Below are positions 25,947 to 37,898 of a stretch of DNA of 64,000 nucleotides, one piece after another (the stretch's first letter is position 1; each line of letters opens with the position of its first letter). The notes beneath the pieces are model-generated. The model was given only the letters and a program-made list of their open reading frames with translations. It was not told where the DNA came from and did not search any database. Location: assembly GCF_932294415.1 (NCBI RefSeq), contig NC_065537.1, forward strand, positions 64,122,290-64,186,289, in the 5' to 3' direction. Source of the stretch: Quercus robur. Taxonomy: Eukaryota > Streptophyta > Magnoliopsida > Fagales > Fagaceae. A program made the position numbers and the translations under genes.

Positions 25947-26023
25947 TAGGAATAATGCACTCACTATTGGAGGCACTTGCTTACCATTGGATATTTTAGC
26001 ATTTAGTCTGCCTAAAAGATGAT

Positions 26024-27182
26024 TAGGGCTGCAAGATTGTTCTTGTCGGGCTCTCTCTCTCTCTCTCTCTCTCTTAAAAATAATTTTTTAGGGTATAATT
26101 CATTATGCTTTCTTTCCTCCTTGACCATAATTGACAAAGCATGTTTCTTCCCTTATACATCCATTTTAGGAATTTGAATATTAAAAACCAATATGGAAAA
26201 TAAATATAGGGTTTTAATGAGTTGTTTGAAAAATGATATTAAATTTGCATTAGGAAAATTTACCATCTCCTTAATTTAATTTCTTTCAAATAAATAGTCA
26301 AATTTCAAATTCAAAGACACCCAATAGGAAGCATGCTAATTAGATCATTTTGTCAACTTCCTAATCTAGCACATTTCATTTAGATTTTGCCTTTTTGAAT
26401 TTGCAAATTCACGTGCGGTGGAATCCCTTAATTGAAAAAATACACTATGAAATTAGGCTCCTGTAAGTTTTCATTCTCTATGTCTCTACGATTTTCTTAA
26501 TTAATCAATACAGTATTTTTTGTGTGTACATTTTATATGAGGTTTGCTATGATTTTTGTTGGGAATTAATTAGTTATTTTCAATTCAATTGGAATATTCA
26601 TATTGCATTTCCAAATATAATTCGGTTAGTCAATGCTGAATTTTAAATTTGAATCTTAAAATTCAATTTGGAAATTGCAGAAGCTTTAATGAGGTGATTA
26701 TAGATAAAATCTTTCCATTAGGATTAAGCTTTTAAATTCAAATTTAAGTTAACATTTATTCTCAAATAAGTTGGGTCATTACTGTCAAGAAATTTCCTTT
26801 TAAGGTTTATTTAAAATTTGAACTGAAAATTAAATATGGAAAGTATAAAAGATGATAGAGTTTTAAATGAGGAGATTAGGTTGGGTTTTAAATTGAAAAA
26901 GGAAATAGGAGGGAAATTTAAAATAGGAATTGATTTTTTATTATTATTATTTATAATAGGAAATAAAAATATATAATTTTCAAAAGTAGAGTTTCAAGGG
27001 TGTTTAAAAGAAAAAGAAAAGATTAGGCGGGTTGGGTTAAACCCGAGTCCAACCTGAAAACCAAAAATAAATGAGAGCAAGAACTGAACCTGACTTGAAA
27101 TTCCAACTAACCCACCCAAAGCCCTTCAGGTTGGGTTGGGTCTGGTGGGTTTTCGGGTTGGGCGGGTTCCATGCTTAGCCCT
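26024..27182. mobile_element. Non-autonomous hAT element, 8-bp target duplication
   Basis: Starts TAGGGCTGCAAGAT and ends GGTTCCATGCTTAGCCCT, with duplication AAGATGAT at 26016-26023 and 27183-27190. The right sub-terminal part is rich in GGGTTGGG/CCAACCC words (27018-27170), as in many Ac-type hAT ends. The interior is AT-rich and has no transposase, so it is non-autonomous. One terminal base is asymmetric. Confidence 0.75.
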
Positions 27183-27190
27183 AAGATGAT

Positions 27191-28360
27191 AAGGTGTCTC
27201 TAGTTGGTGGTCTCTAACTCTCCGTAGTTTTGAGAGATAAATCACTCATTGTGAGATTAAGGAGTATATAATATAGTAATATGGCAACATTTTTTAGGCT
27301 CTTGGGTCACTTCAATCTAACGTGAAAAATGATGAATTTAGTATCATGAATATAATGAATGATTTGAACAGTTAGAATATCCCACAAAGTGCCAATTGAG
27401 ATGTACATATAAGTTTGTTAAAATTTTTTTGTCGTGTGATCGCACAATTTAACTGTACAACAAACAATTTCTTTACAGAATGAACGGAAATATTACAACT
27501 ATATTGAAAAGAAAGATTAAAATATACGAACAAGAATGAAAATTTTTTTGTATTGGATCAGTACAAGTGAAAATTAAACCACTAACAAGATAATGATTAA
27601 ATACAAATACTCCCCTAATTAGGCAAGTTAGACTTATTTGAAATGTACAACTCAATTACCACTGATTGTTTGTCTTTGATTGATTCTTTAATAACCTTGG
27701 TCTTACCCAAGTTACAATAAAATACTTGTTTTTTTTTTTTTTTTTTTTTCCTTACAAAATCTTAAAAAAAAAAAAAAAGGTTAAAAACCTAAGGGGAAAT
27801 ACAAAGTAAGAAGAGAACATGTGGTCGTGTGGCCAGGGCCAGGAACTCTGTAGAAGTCCTACTCCTAGGCCATAGTATTTTCGTATTTAGATTGTATTAA
27901 TTGTAAAAGTCACGCGTGAAACAGCTGTTTAAATTCAAAAAAAAAAAGAAGGAGAAGAAGATAAAAGTCTCATCAGCTTATCCTATCATATTTATTACTC
28001 GGCGTTGGCGTACATCTTTTTTTTTTTTTTTGAGAAAGAGGTGGGATTGTTTCTTGTAAATTGAAGAGTAATAAAAACCCCACACGCACAAAAACCGCGA
28101 TTAATTACTGCGTTTACACGTATGTGGCCCCAGTTACATGTGATGTGAGATAAAAATAATCTTAATCTATATCTATATCTATATATATATATATATATAT
28201 ATATGGTCTGGTTAATGTGTGTCCTTAAAGTATAGATTAAACTTTTTATTTTTAGAAACATTTTCTTGAGAATTAAAAAAGTTGTAATTATTTTTTTCAA
28301 TTCTCGAGAAAATTTTTTCTAAAAATGGAAATTAATGTGTGCCTGCACACATTAGTAAAA
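27191..28360. other. Intergenic; hairpin MITE-like segment at its end
   Basis: No gene is seen. A T-tract lies at 27730-27749, and an AT/CT microsatellite near 28165-28203. Positions 28249-28326 form an imperfect inverted repeat (TTTTTAGAAA...AATTCTCGAG...TTTCTAAAAA), flanked by AATGTGTG words (28214 and 28334), and resemble a short MITE. Confidence 0.5.
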
Positions 28361-28516
28361 TCTATATATATAATAGCAGAAGCTAAGAGAAAGTGGATTC
28401 CTATAATTAAGGAGGTGCTGACAAATAAGATAATTGCCTATTTAAAATTCAAATACATTTCAGTTTAAAAAGCGATATATTACATTGTTTAGTAATGCTA
28501 TAACACCATTTAAGAG

Positions 28517-29779
28517 TAGGGACGGCAATTTTTGCCCGACCCACAGATACATGGGCCGATCTGATCCTAATGGGTCGGGTTTTATCTGGTCCAATAAAGA
28601 ATAGGGTCGGATTTGGGTTAAAAAAACCAAAACCTGGGCCGAACCCGGACCCGACCTGATTAATATCCTAATTGGTCCAATAAAGAATAGGGTCGGATTT
28701 GGGTTAAAAAAACCAAAACCCGGGCCGAACCCGGACCCGACCCGATTAATATCCTAATTACTAAAACACCCTTATATATATATATGGATAAACTTATTCA
28801 ACACCCTATCCCTCTCTCATTCTCTCCTTCTCATCAACATCGCCGTCACCCAGTGAACCCACTCTCTCTCAAATCTCCAGGCGAGTCCACAGCCACAGCC
28901 ACACGGCCACAGCCTTGTCGCCGCCGCCCTCAACTCCTCTAGTCGTCACTCTCACCGATCGGCACAGCCAACACTCACGGCCTCACTGCTTCGCCGCCTC
29001 CCCCCTTAATCGCTCCCATTTTCCCTCCTCCTTGCGCCTAATATGTTCTTCTCTCTCTTTTTTTTTTGCCATTCTTGTTTGGGTTCGTTAGGATTTGGGA
29101 CCTTTGGGATCGTTAGGGTTTGGGTTCCAATTTTTTTTTTTTTGAGAATCTGGTTTGGGTTCCTATTAGGTTTGGGTTCGTTGCCATTCCTGTTTCTCAA
29201 TGATATGTTCTTCACTCTTTTTTTTTTTGTGATTTCTGTGTTTGTGTTTGTGATTTTGAAAAGGGAAAGTATAAATCTAAAATTTTTGTGTTTGAGTTTA
29301 TGTTAGGATTTGTGTTTGTGTTTGTGATTTTGAAAGGGAAAATAAAAAATCTGAAATTTTTGTGTTTGTGTTTGGGGTTTTGGTGGCTGCTCTGGTCCGA
29401 TTGAAGAACATGATCTTAGGGTTTTTGTTTTTGGGTTTCTGATCTAGGTTGATGAACATGATTTTGGGGTTTTTGTTTTTGGGTTTCTGATCTAGATTGA
29501 TGAACATGATCTTGGCATCTTGGGGGTTTTTTTGGGTTTCTGATCTAGGTCCGTTTGTGGAGGTTTTGGGCTTCAGGCCATTTTTTTTTTCATTGGGCCA
29601 CGGATTAGGCCCTGAAGTGGCATGGGCTGGGCGGGGCCCGTGGGACCCGGCGGGCGGGTCTGGGCCCCGCATAAAAAACCCCTTTATTAAACGGGCCGGG
29701 TTCGGGTTTTGGAGCAGGCTCGCGAGTCGGGTTCGGATATGGAAAAACCCGGCTCGAATCCGACCCGTTACCATTCCTA
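28517..29779. mobile_element. Non-autonomous Ac-type hAT element nested in the Helitron
   Basis: Perfect 8-bp duplication TTTAAGAG at 28509-28516 and 29780-29787. The ends are inverted repeats, TAGGGACGGCAA and the complement of TTACCATTCCTA. Sub-terminal regions are rich in GGGTCGGG/CCCGACCC words (28540-28745 and 29640-29770), another hAT hallmark. A direct repeat of about 70 bp occurs at 28588-28665 and 28675-28752. The interior (28800-29600) is CT-rich then TTTGGGTT-rich. ORFs across it are non-coding artefacts. Confidence 0.85.
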
Positions 29780-31215
29780 TTTAAGAGCCAAAAATTATAA
29801 TTTTCCATTACGTTAAACACTGTTTGGAGCAGTGTTGGTATAAAAGAAAACTAACCGCTTAAGACAAAAAAAAAAAAAAAAAGATCGCTACACGGAGAAA
29901 GGAGAAAGAGAGACCGAGAGAAAAGAGAGACAGAGAAATAGAGAGGCAGAGAACGGAGAAGGAGAGAGAGATCGAGAGATAAAAACTGCGGTTTGCATGT
30001 CTCTCATTTCCTGTCAAATTTTCTGCCATCACCGTAAGCCTCCACTCGCTACCCGACCATCGGAATCGCTACTTGTAAGTTCTGTTTTAAATTTAAAAAT
30101 TTTGGGTTTTGGGTTTTTATTTGGAGAATCAATTGGGTGTTAATTATGATTTAGATTGGTATTTTGGGTCAGATTTGGTTTTGATTAAGGGATACGAAGA
30201 TAGAGGAACCAAGCAGAGTTCGTAGCGATACAGAGAAAGGGAAGGAGACAAAAAAAAGTTTGCGGCATAGTGGAGATTCGACTGAAACTGAAAGGTCAAG
30301 AAGGATTGCCCAAATTTCCTTTTGTTGGATTTATATTTTGGGTTAGAATCCAATCCTACTTTTAATTTTGATTTTAGGTTTTTGATTATTTTGGTTTGAT
30401 TGTTTTTGCTTAAACCTTATGACTGACAACCTTTTGCTCTTTACATATAAAGAAACCGAAACATTTAGAATCACCGAAACATTTAGAATCAACATTAAGA
30501 GAAAGTTGGTAACTGTAAGTCACGCACAAAGACGAAGAGATGGACAAAGAGAAAGAGGAAACAGAGTATTTCCACCCATCAGCAGGTAAAGCTTTTAAAT
30601 AAAAAAAACAAATTCGGCTTTAAAGTCTAGAATTTGGGTTGGAATCCGTTTGAACTAAAGTCTTTTGGTTAGAATCAAATAATTGCTTTAAGAGATTTAT
30701 TTTATTTTGGGTATTTGTGTTAGATTTAATTTTGTTTAGGGTATTTGTTTTTATAAAACATCAATTGACTCAAATTTAAACTTCGCTTTTAAGATAATGT
30801 GGTGTTGAAGAACTCATGTGGCTAACATGTTTTATTCTTTACAAATTCTCATCACAGTTTTAAAAAAATCATGTGGGTTGCATGTTTTGTTCATTAAGAA
30901 TGATACTGCAGTCCCATGGTTTTTCCTATATTTGCTAGGGATTGACAAGTGATATTTTAATTAGTTCATGCATGTGATTTGTATAGTGTATATTAGGTTA
31001 TAGTACCTTGGTATCTACAGAAAGTTTTTTGTTATGTTCTATAATTTCACAGCTTTAACACGAGTTCCTTTTCTCCCCTACTTGGATCAAGCCACATTGG
31101 TTTTTGGTGGACTTAGGAAGAATTTTGCAGGGGTGGGTCATTTGAATTAAGCATATAATACAAAGTTTAATTTATTATCTATGTTTTTTTTTTTTGGGGG
31201 GGGGGGTTTCTTTTA

Positions 31216-31800
31216 ATGTTTGATAAATTGTGCTGAAAAGCTTAAAACAACCATGCTAATGGTTGGAGAAATTGGAGATAATGATTATAACTATGCATTG
31301 TTTCAAGGAAAAACAATTGAGGAGGTTAGACACATGGTTCTAGAAATTGTCCAAGCAATAAAGGATGTTGTTACAGTAAGGTTTTTTTTTTTAAGTAAGC
31401 AAAATAAATTTTGTTTTTCCTTGCAAAATGACTTTCTGTGATTATTGATTCCTAATTCTCTATTATTGTTCCATAGGGTCATTAGTTATGGTGCTACCCG
31501 AGTGGTTGTCCCTAGAATCTGCCCAATAGGCTGTTTACCAATATATCTTGCAGTATTCTAGACCAAATCTGCTACTTATGACAAATTTCTATTGCCCGAA
31601 GGGATTGATTAATTTCTCAATAAATCAAAATGATCAACTCAAGCAAGCCCTTTAAAATTTGAGAAAAAGGAAATTCTGATGTTATTATAGTATATGGTAA
31701 TTATTGTAGTGGTTTCCAATGGGTTTACCGTTATTCTCCACTTCTTGGTGAGTCTTATGATTTTGTTGTTTTTATAGACTTAAAGTAGGAGGTTAACTGC
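31216..31800 (+). pseudogene. GDSL esterase/lipase, two captured exon fragments
   Basis: The first fragment (about 31219-31376) encodes AEKLKTTMLMVGEIGDNDYN followed by ALFQGKTIEEVRHMV, which matches the block-III (GND) region of plant GDSL esterases; the usual GGNDYN is GDNDYN here. It ends at a splice donor (ACA/GTAAGG). The second fragment, from about 31477, encodes VISYGATRVVVPR and then CPIGCLPIYL, another conserved GDSL segment, followed by an in-frame TAG and frameshifts. The catalytic serine (GDS) and the C-terminal DxxH are absent. Retention of the intron argues for DNA-level capture, not reverse transcription. Inactive. Confidence 0.8.
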
Positions 31801-32339
31801 ATTTAAAATTCTTCTCCATCTAAACTGAATAATTATGGTCAGTACATCATCATTCATTCTAAATACTCTAATTTTCTGTTTTTGTGGAGGTGATTTTGTA
31901 GATTTACATGCCAATATTGCCTATCTAAGAACAAACAATATACGCTGTGGATTAGGTTTGGATTAAATACCCCTTTTTCACAAGTCTGAACATTGTTTAT
32001 GTTGTTTTAGAAGATTCTTTTTAATTTTAAAATTTAAAATTTATTTACTTTTAAACTCAGTTTTTTCCGTTATACTATCCTTGGTGATATTGTAAATAAA
32101 TAAATAAATAAATAAATGTTTTAAGAATTATTGTTCTTTAGATAGTATAACTATAATTGAGATACAAAATTTTAGTTGTTCTATAAAATAGAATGGATTT
32201 ACTACATTACATGAATGAGTATTTTATTGTATTGTTATGTCAAGTTGATGGTATTTTAAATATGTAAAATATTTCCGCGCATTGCGCGGGTTTAATGCTA
32301 GTAATTAATAAGGGTCAGATTTCGGGCACGCCCCAAGTT

Positions 32340-32367
32340 CACACGTGTGAACATTTTGCCTATATAA
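32340..32367 (+). promoter_or_regulatory. G-box and TATA box promoter-like segment
   Basis: A palindromic CACACGTGTG (32340-32349, G-box core 32342-32347) is followed at 32361 by TATATAAAG. The spacing suits a plant polymerase II core promoter, which would start transcription near 32390 and read into the hairpin at 32437-32499. No coding ORF follows closely. Confidence 0.5.
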
Positions 32368-32436
32368 AGGGCAGTCGTACCCAGTTTCACTTTCAGATTC
32401 AGTTCCAGATTTTAGGGTTTGTTTGAGTTTACTCCT

Positions 32437-32499
32437 CTCATCTCAGATATGTGAAAGTACCACTAAACTTTCGTTGTACTTTTACATATCTGAGATGAG
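32437..32499 (+). ncRNA. Short near-perfect hairpin downstream of a TATA box
   Basis: Arms 32437-32460 and 32476-32499 pair over 24 bp with a single G-U pair, around a 15-nt loop (CACTAAACTTTCGTT). The arm contains CATCTCAGATATGTGAAAG. It lies about 75 bp downstream of a TATA box. It could be a small-RNA precursor, but its stem is shorter than most plant miRNA precursors and it may simply be a chance or element-derived inverted repeat. No small RNA is identified. Confidence 0.4.
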
Positions 32500-32788
32500 A
32501 TGAGAGTAGTGCAGCCACTCCTCTCTCTCAGCCCATAGCTTCGAACTCAGCCCATATTATCATCAGTTCCATGGGCTGGGCGAGCTGTACTTTAACATCT
32601 TACGTGGATCTGTTTTTTTTTTTTCTTCCTTTTTTTTTGTTGAAATTAACATCTAATTCTAGATTTTTTGTTTTTGTATGCATATATAATATTTATTTTG
32701 ATTACAATTGATCTAACTCATTAGCTATTTCGTTTTATTCTTTTTTCTTTGGTTGACTGTTATTTAATGGTTGTTTTATGAATCTATA

Positions 32789-35460
32789 TAATTCGATATC
32801 CATATAATGGTTGATTATAATAAATTAATTATTGATTATAATAATTTAATTATTGTTTTATATATCTCTTTATTCATCTATATAATTCTTGATTGCAATG
32901 TAATGGTTGTTTTATAGATCTGCATAATGATTGATTTAAATTTAAATAAAAATTTATTTTTGTATTTGTAGAAAATTAAATAAAAATTTGTTATTCATAT
33001 AATGGTTGATTGTAATCATTTAATTATTGTTTTATAGATCTCTTTATTCATCTATATAATTCTTGATTGTAATGCAATGGTTGTTTTATAGAACTGCATA
33101 ATGGTTGATTGAAATTTAAATAAAAATTTATTTTTGTATTTGTAGAAAACTAAATAAAATTTTGTTATTTCATATAATGGTTGATTGTAATCATTTAATT
33201 ATTGTATTATGGATCTACGTAATGGTTGATTGAAATTTAAATTCAAATCTTTTTTTTTATATATAAAATAAAAAAAATTCTTAGTTATTACTTTATTTAC
33301 GTTTTTCAGCCCATCATAGCCCCTTGAAAAAGGCCCACGAAGAAACCCTAATTTGATCACTTCACTCTCTCACACGACTCTCTCGGCAAGTGACTCTTCA
33401 TCTCTCACAAACCCTAATTTCGTAAGCCTTGATATATTTCCTAATATAATTTGCACTTTCAATAGTTAGGGATTTAGTAAATATTAGTTACTCATTTTTT
33501 CAATCAATGTTTGCTGTATTGTATGTGTTTGAATTTGGGTATTAGTTATGGATTTTTTCAATCAATTTTGCCATATTGTATGTGTATAATGTTGAACTGC
33601 TTTGGCTTAGCCTTGATTTATTTCCTAAAACCCTAATTTCGTAAGTCTTGATTTATTTCCTAATATGATTTGCACATCCAATAGCTAGGGATTTAGTAGA
33701 TATTAGTTATACATTTTTTCAATCAATGTTTAACGTATTGTATGAGTTTGAATTTGGGTATTAGTTATGGATTTTTTCAATAATTTTGCCATATTGTGTG
33801 TATAATGTTGAACTGCTTTGGCTTTCTGCTGTAGTGAAACCATTTGTCGTCACAGTGTTCAATGGAGGTTAGCTTTGGGCCAAAGATTTATGAAACGCTT
33901 ATTGGATGTTTTAGATCTAAGTATTTGGATTTTGAACTGAGGAAGGCTTTCGGCGGAGAAGGAAGTTACGTATTTAATTTTTTAAAGGAGAGAGCTGTTG
34001 TTTATCACAAGGATGCTTTGGAAAAGTCATTGAAGAGAATCTTAGAAGGGATTGAAGATGAGATGAGATTAGACTTTCGGAATGTGAAATCTGCCAAAGA
34101 TTGTGATAGAGTGTTGGTATTTGGGAATCATACCTATCCTCACCCCCTGCCCACCTTTGCTTACACCGCACTGGTGCATGATTCCAAAATACTAACACTT
34201 TATCACAATATTTGGCAAATTTCACATTCGGAAACTCTAATTTCATTTCATCTTCAATCCCTTCTAGGATTCTCTTCAATGACTTTTCCAAAGCATCCTT
34301 GTGATAAGCAACAACTCTCTCCTTTAAAAAATTAAATACTTCACTTCCTTCTTCGCCGGAAGCCTGTCTTAGTTATAAATCCAAATATTTAAAACTAAAA
34401 CATCCAGTAAGCGTTTCATAAATCTTTGGCCCGAAGCTGACTTCCATTGAATACTGTGACGACAAATGGTTTCACTACAGCAGAAAGCCAAAGCAGATCA
34501 TTATTATACACATACAATATGGCAAAATTATTGAAAAAAATCCATAACTAATACCCAAATTCAAACAGATACAATACAACAAACATTGATTGAAAAAATG
34601 TATAACTAATATTTACTAAATCCCTAGCTATTGAATGTGCAAATTATATTAGGAAATAAATCAAGGCTTACGAAATTAGGGTTTTAGGAAATAAATCAAG
34701 GCTATAAGCCAAAGCAGTTTAACATTATACACATACAATATGGTAAAATTGATTGAAAAAAATCCATAACTAATACCCAAATTCAAACACATACAATACA
34801 GCAAACATTGATTGAAAAAATGTGTAACTAATATTTACTAAATCCCTAGCTATTGAAAGTGCAAATTATATTTGACGAAATTAGGGTTTGTGAGAGATGA
34901 AGAGTCACTTGCCGAGAGAGACGTGTGAGAGAGTGAAGGGATCAAATTAGGGTTTCTTTGTGGGCCTTTTTCAAGGGGCTGTAATGGGCTGAAAAATGTA
35001 AATAAAGTAATAACTAAGAATTTTTTTTTAATTTTATATATAAAAAAAAAGATTTGAATTTAAATTTCAATCAACCATTACATAGATCTATAATACAGTA
35101 ATTAAATGATTACAATCAACCATTATATGAAATAAAAAAATTTTATTTAGTTTTCTATAAATACAAAAATAAAATTTTGTTTAAATTTCAATCAACCATT
35201 GCATTACAATAAAGAATTATATAGATGAATAAAGAGATCTATAAAACAATAATTAAATGATCACAATCAACCATTATATGAATAACAAATTTTTATTTAA
35301 TTTTCTATAAATACAAAAATAAATTTTTATTTAAATCAACCATTATGCAGATCTATAAAACAACCATTGCATTGCAATCAAGAAATATATAGATGAATAA
35401 AGAGATATATAAAACAATAATTAAATTACTATAATCAACCATTATATGGATATCGAATTA
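32789..35460. repeat. Large inverted gene duplication (palindrome), about 2.7 kb
   Basis: The left arm (32789 to about 34131) and right arm (about 34172-35460) are reverse complements along their whole length, with a spacer of only about 40 bp. From outside in, each arm carries AT-rich sequence with TAATGGTTGATTG-type tandem units, a GGCCCA site and an AAACCCTAA telo-box (33332-33351; mirror at 34947-34966), a short CT-rich leader, an intron-like stretch (left 33422-33834), and a coding start. An internal duplication of the CCTAATTTCGTAAG section is present in both arms, so it predates the inversion. A run-through transcript would fold into a stem more than 1 kb long. Confidence 0.9.
33862..34131 (+). 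CDS. Unrecognised coding fragment in left palindrome arm
   Basis: The frame beginning MEVSFGPKIYETLIGCF continues through FNFLKERAVVYHKDALEKSL and EGIEDEMRLDF until the centre of the palindrome (about 90 codons), after which the ORF runs into the mirrored arm (to 34335). The mirrored copy (minus strand, start at 34447) has a nonsense TAA where the left arm has GAA, so only the left copy is open. It is preceded by an acceptor-like site (CTGCTGTAG at 33826-33834). Charged, helix-like composition suggests a genuine protein N-terminus, but I cannot name the family. It is a truncated copy of a host gene, not a complete gene. Confidence 0.4.
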
Positions 35461-35485
35461 GCAGATCCTATATAAAACAACACTT

Positions 35486-37738
35486 ATATAAAACAATAAG
35501 AAACACTTGTATGTAGCAGATCCTATTTAACTTACAGCCTTGACCATTTTATGACCATCAGATACCTACCTGTAGCAAGTACTGAAAAAGTAATCCCTGA
35601 AACTACCCATTGAAAGCAACTAGGGAACATAAGCTAGGCCAGGGTAAGTATTATTAGTTTAAAACTTTTAAGATTTACCAAGAAAAGGGAGGTAAAAAAG
35701 AAGAAGAAGGAAATCTATGCTATTTATCCAGGACTTCTGGATAAAGTTTTCTAGTTCCAGTGACTGAGTCCTTTTGGTCTTGGAGTGAAAATCCTACGGC
35801 ATGGAGGACTGCAGTGGCATTATTTAAGTTTTAAGACCACTTTCAACTGAGTTTTATTGGGCCAAGATCTTATATACTTCATTGGGAAGATTTGGTATTT
35901 CACGGATCCAAAAGTTATTATTGTGGACACCGCATCATTTTGAAGTAGTGAACCTGTGAACCTATTTACACTTTTGTTTTTTGAAAATTAGATTTTCATT
36001 ATGAAAGAAACTCTCTATTTTGAAGCAAAAATAGAAAGGACAATTTTCCTTTGAAGATGAAAAAAAAAATCAATTACAAGAGGGTAGAGTGTTATTAGAA
36101 ACACTATGGGGTGTTAGTTGAGTTACAAAGCTTTTGACGACGAAATGAGTGTACCATTGAGTTGGTCTTTCTTTAAAGCATCTGAATATATGATGAAGTT
36201 TGCAATATGCATTTGTTGATGATGCATTCTTGCTTATAGATTTATATATATATATATATATGCAGCGTCCCTTTTTCTCTCTCCCAAAACATTAAGGAAA
36301 AAAAACGAAAAAAGAGAGAGTTTATGAATTGGAAGGATAGTACACTCACCTGGAAAAGTCTTGCTTTTAGATTTATATATATATTCAGCATCCCTTTTTT
36401 TCTCTCCCAAAACATTAAGGAAAAAAAAAGAAAAAAGAGAGTTTATGAATTGGAAGGATAGTACACTCACCTGGAAAAAGTCTCATGAAGCAGATGTGAC
36501 TATCCTGCATCCTTCTCTTTGGCCAAAATTTACACTTAAAAAGTCATACAAGCACTTTAAAGTACTTTTTTAAAAAAAAAAAAAAAAAAAGTAATATTAT
36601 GGATGCATTTGGCATGCCCTTTTAATATTCGTGCAAAATGTATTATTATAATTCTTTAAAAAATAAAATAAAATTAGATAGTAACCATGATTGTAGGGAA
36701 GAGAAACAAAAGGCATAAAAAAGAGTGATGGTGTTACCACTAGTTTAGTTTATTGGGAGATTTGTCCTACTTGAGTAAATGCTTTTGGGGATGGGAGTAG
36801 CATGAGGGCCTTTGGTTCAGAGTAAATAATACCAACGTTATAGTTTTGGAAGGCATGTCAAGAGTCCAAAGGAAGCAACACAGAGGGACAGATATGCAGC
36901 TATTTTTTAAATTACTAGGTGTTGTTTATATATTCTATTGGGTTCAGTTTTTTACTACTATCATTTTACTAATCAAGCCTTTTTAAAGTACTAATTTCAT
37001 GAAATATATAAGAATAGATGAGAATCCCTTTTAATATAAAATTCCAAACTCACTTTGGAAAGAAAGAATACTCAATAGTCAATACTTTTTTTTTTCAAAT
37101 AACTATGTCATCATCATCAGGTGGCCCGTTCTCCACCTTAAATGAAGTATGTTGCAGGTTTCTATTCCAAAGTTTTAATGTTTTGTTGGCCTACAGGGTG
37201 CAGCTCACCTGATAAAATTAATCTCTCTCTCTCTCTCAAAGCAATGCATGTAATCATGGCATTGGTTTTTATTTTTTATATTTTTTGTTAGAATAATTTT
37301 ATAGTTGGAGCCTTGCAGGATTAGAACTCTATACAAAGCTTTTGACATGGCATTGGAGATACTTATAGTATTCATATAAATAAAAACTAAAACTATTATC
37401 AATTTTATTATAAAAGACTTACAAAATAGCAAGATAATAAATGGGATCCATGATGCATCAATAATTAAGTAAATAATTTACTTTGATTACTTTTTAATTA
37501 AGGAAAAGTTAACAGATGTTCTGAAAGTATTGGTTTAGAAAATAGTTCAAAAGTTTTTTTTGAAGGAAAAAAAAAAAAACTTTTTGTCACAACATTTTAT
37601 ATATCCTAGGAAAGTAATATTAAAATTTTCCTAAAAAAGGTCTTGTAACTGAATTGATATCTCCCCATGCACAAAATATTTAAAGTTTAGAGGAGAAATG
37701 GTTAGTATCATATTATAACCATCTCAACAAAGGTTTTT

Positions 37739-37797
<59 letters not shown>

Positions 37798-37866
37798 CTT
37801 TTTTCTTCTAAAATGATCTATTAACAAATACTACTCGTTAAGAATATCCTTTTAATTATTTATATG

Positions 37867-37898
<32 letters not shown>

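Larger units (their letters stand above)
28361..32302 (+). mobile_element. Candidate Helitron carrying gene fragments and a nested hAT
   Basis: The left end begins TCTATATATATAATAGC after an A (28360), as in plant Helitrons. The right end has a perfect hairpin CCGCGC-ATT-GCGCGG (32275-32289) followed by TTTAATG and CTAGT (32298-32302), the CTRRT terminus. There is no target duplication. The base after CTAGT is A, not the usual T, which weakens the right border. Inside are a nested hAT element (28517-29779), a purine-rich GAGA stretch (29880-29990) and two GDSL lipase exons (31216-31800). No RepHel protein is visible, so it would be non-autonomous. Confidence 0.6.

Noticed and set aside
29298..29784. 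Overlapping ORFs on both strands (158 and 95 aa)
   Set aside because: They lie in the repetitive sub-terminal part of a hAT element (GGGTCGGG-type words) and look like composition artefacts.
33974..34291. Separate minus-strand gene inside the palindrome
   Set aside because: It is the mirror image of the left arm; the upstream part of that copy has a nonsense codon, so it is not an independent gene.
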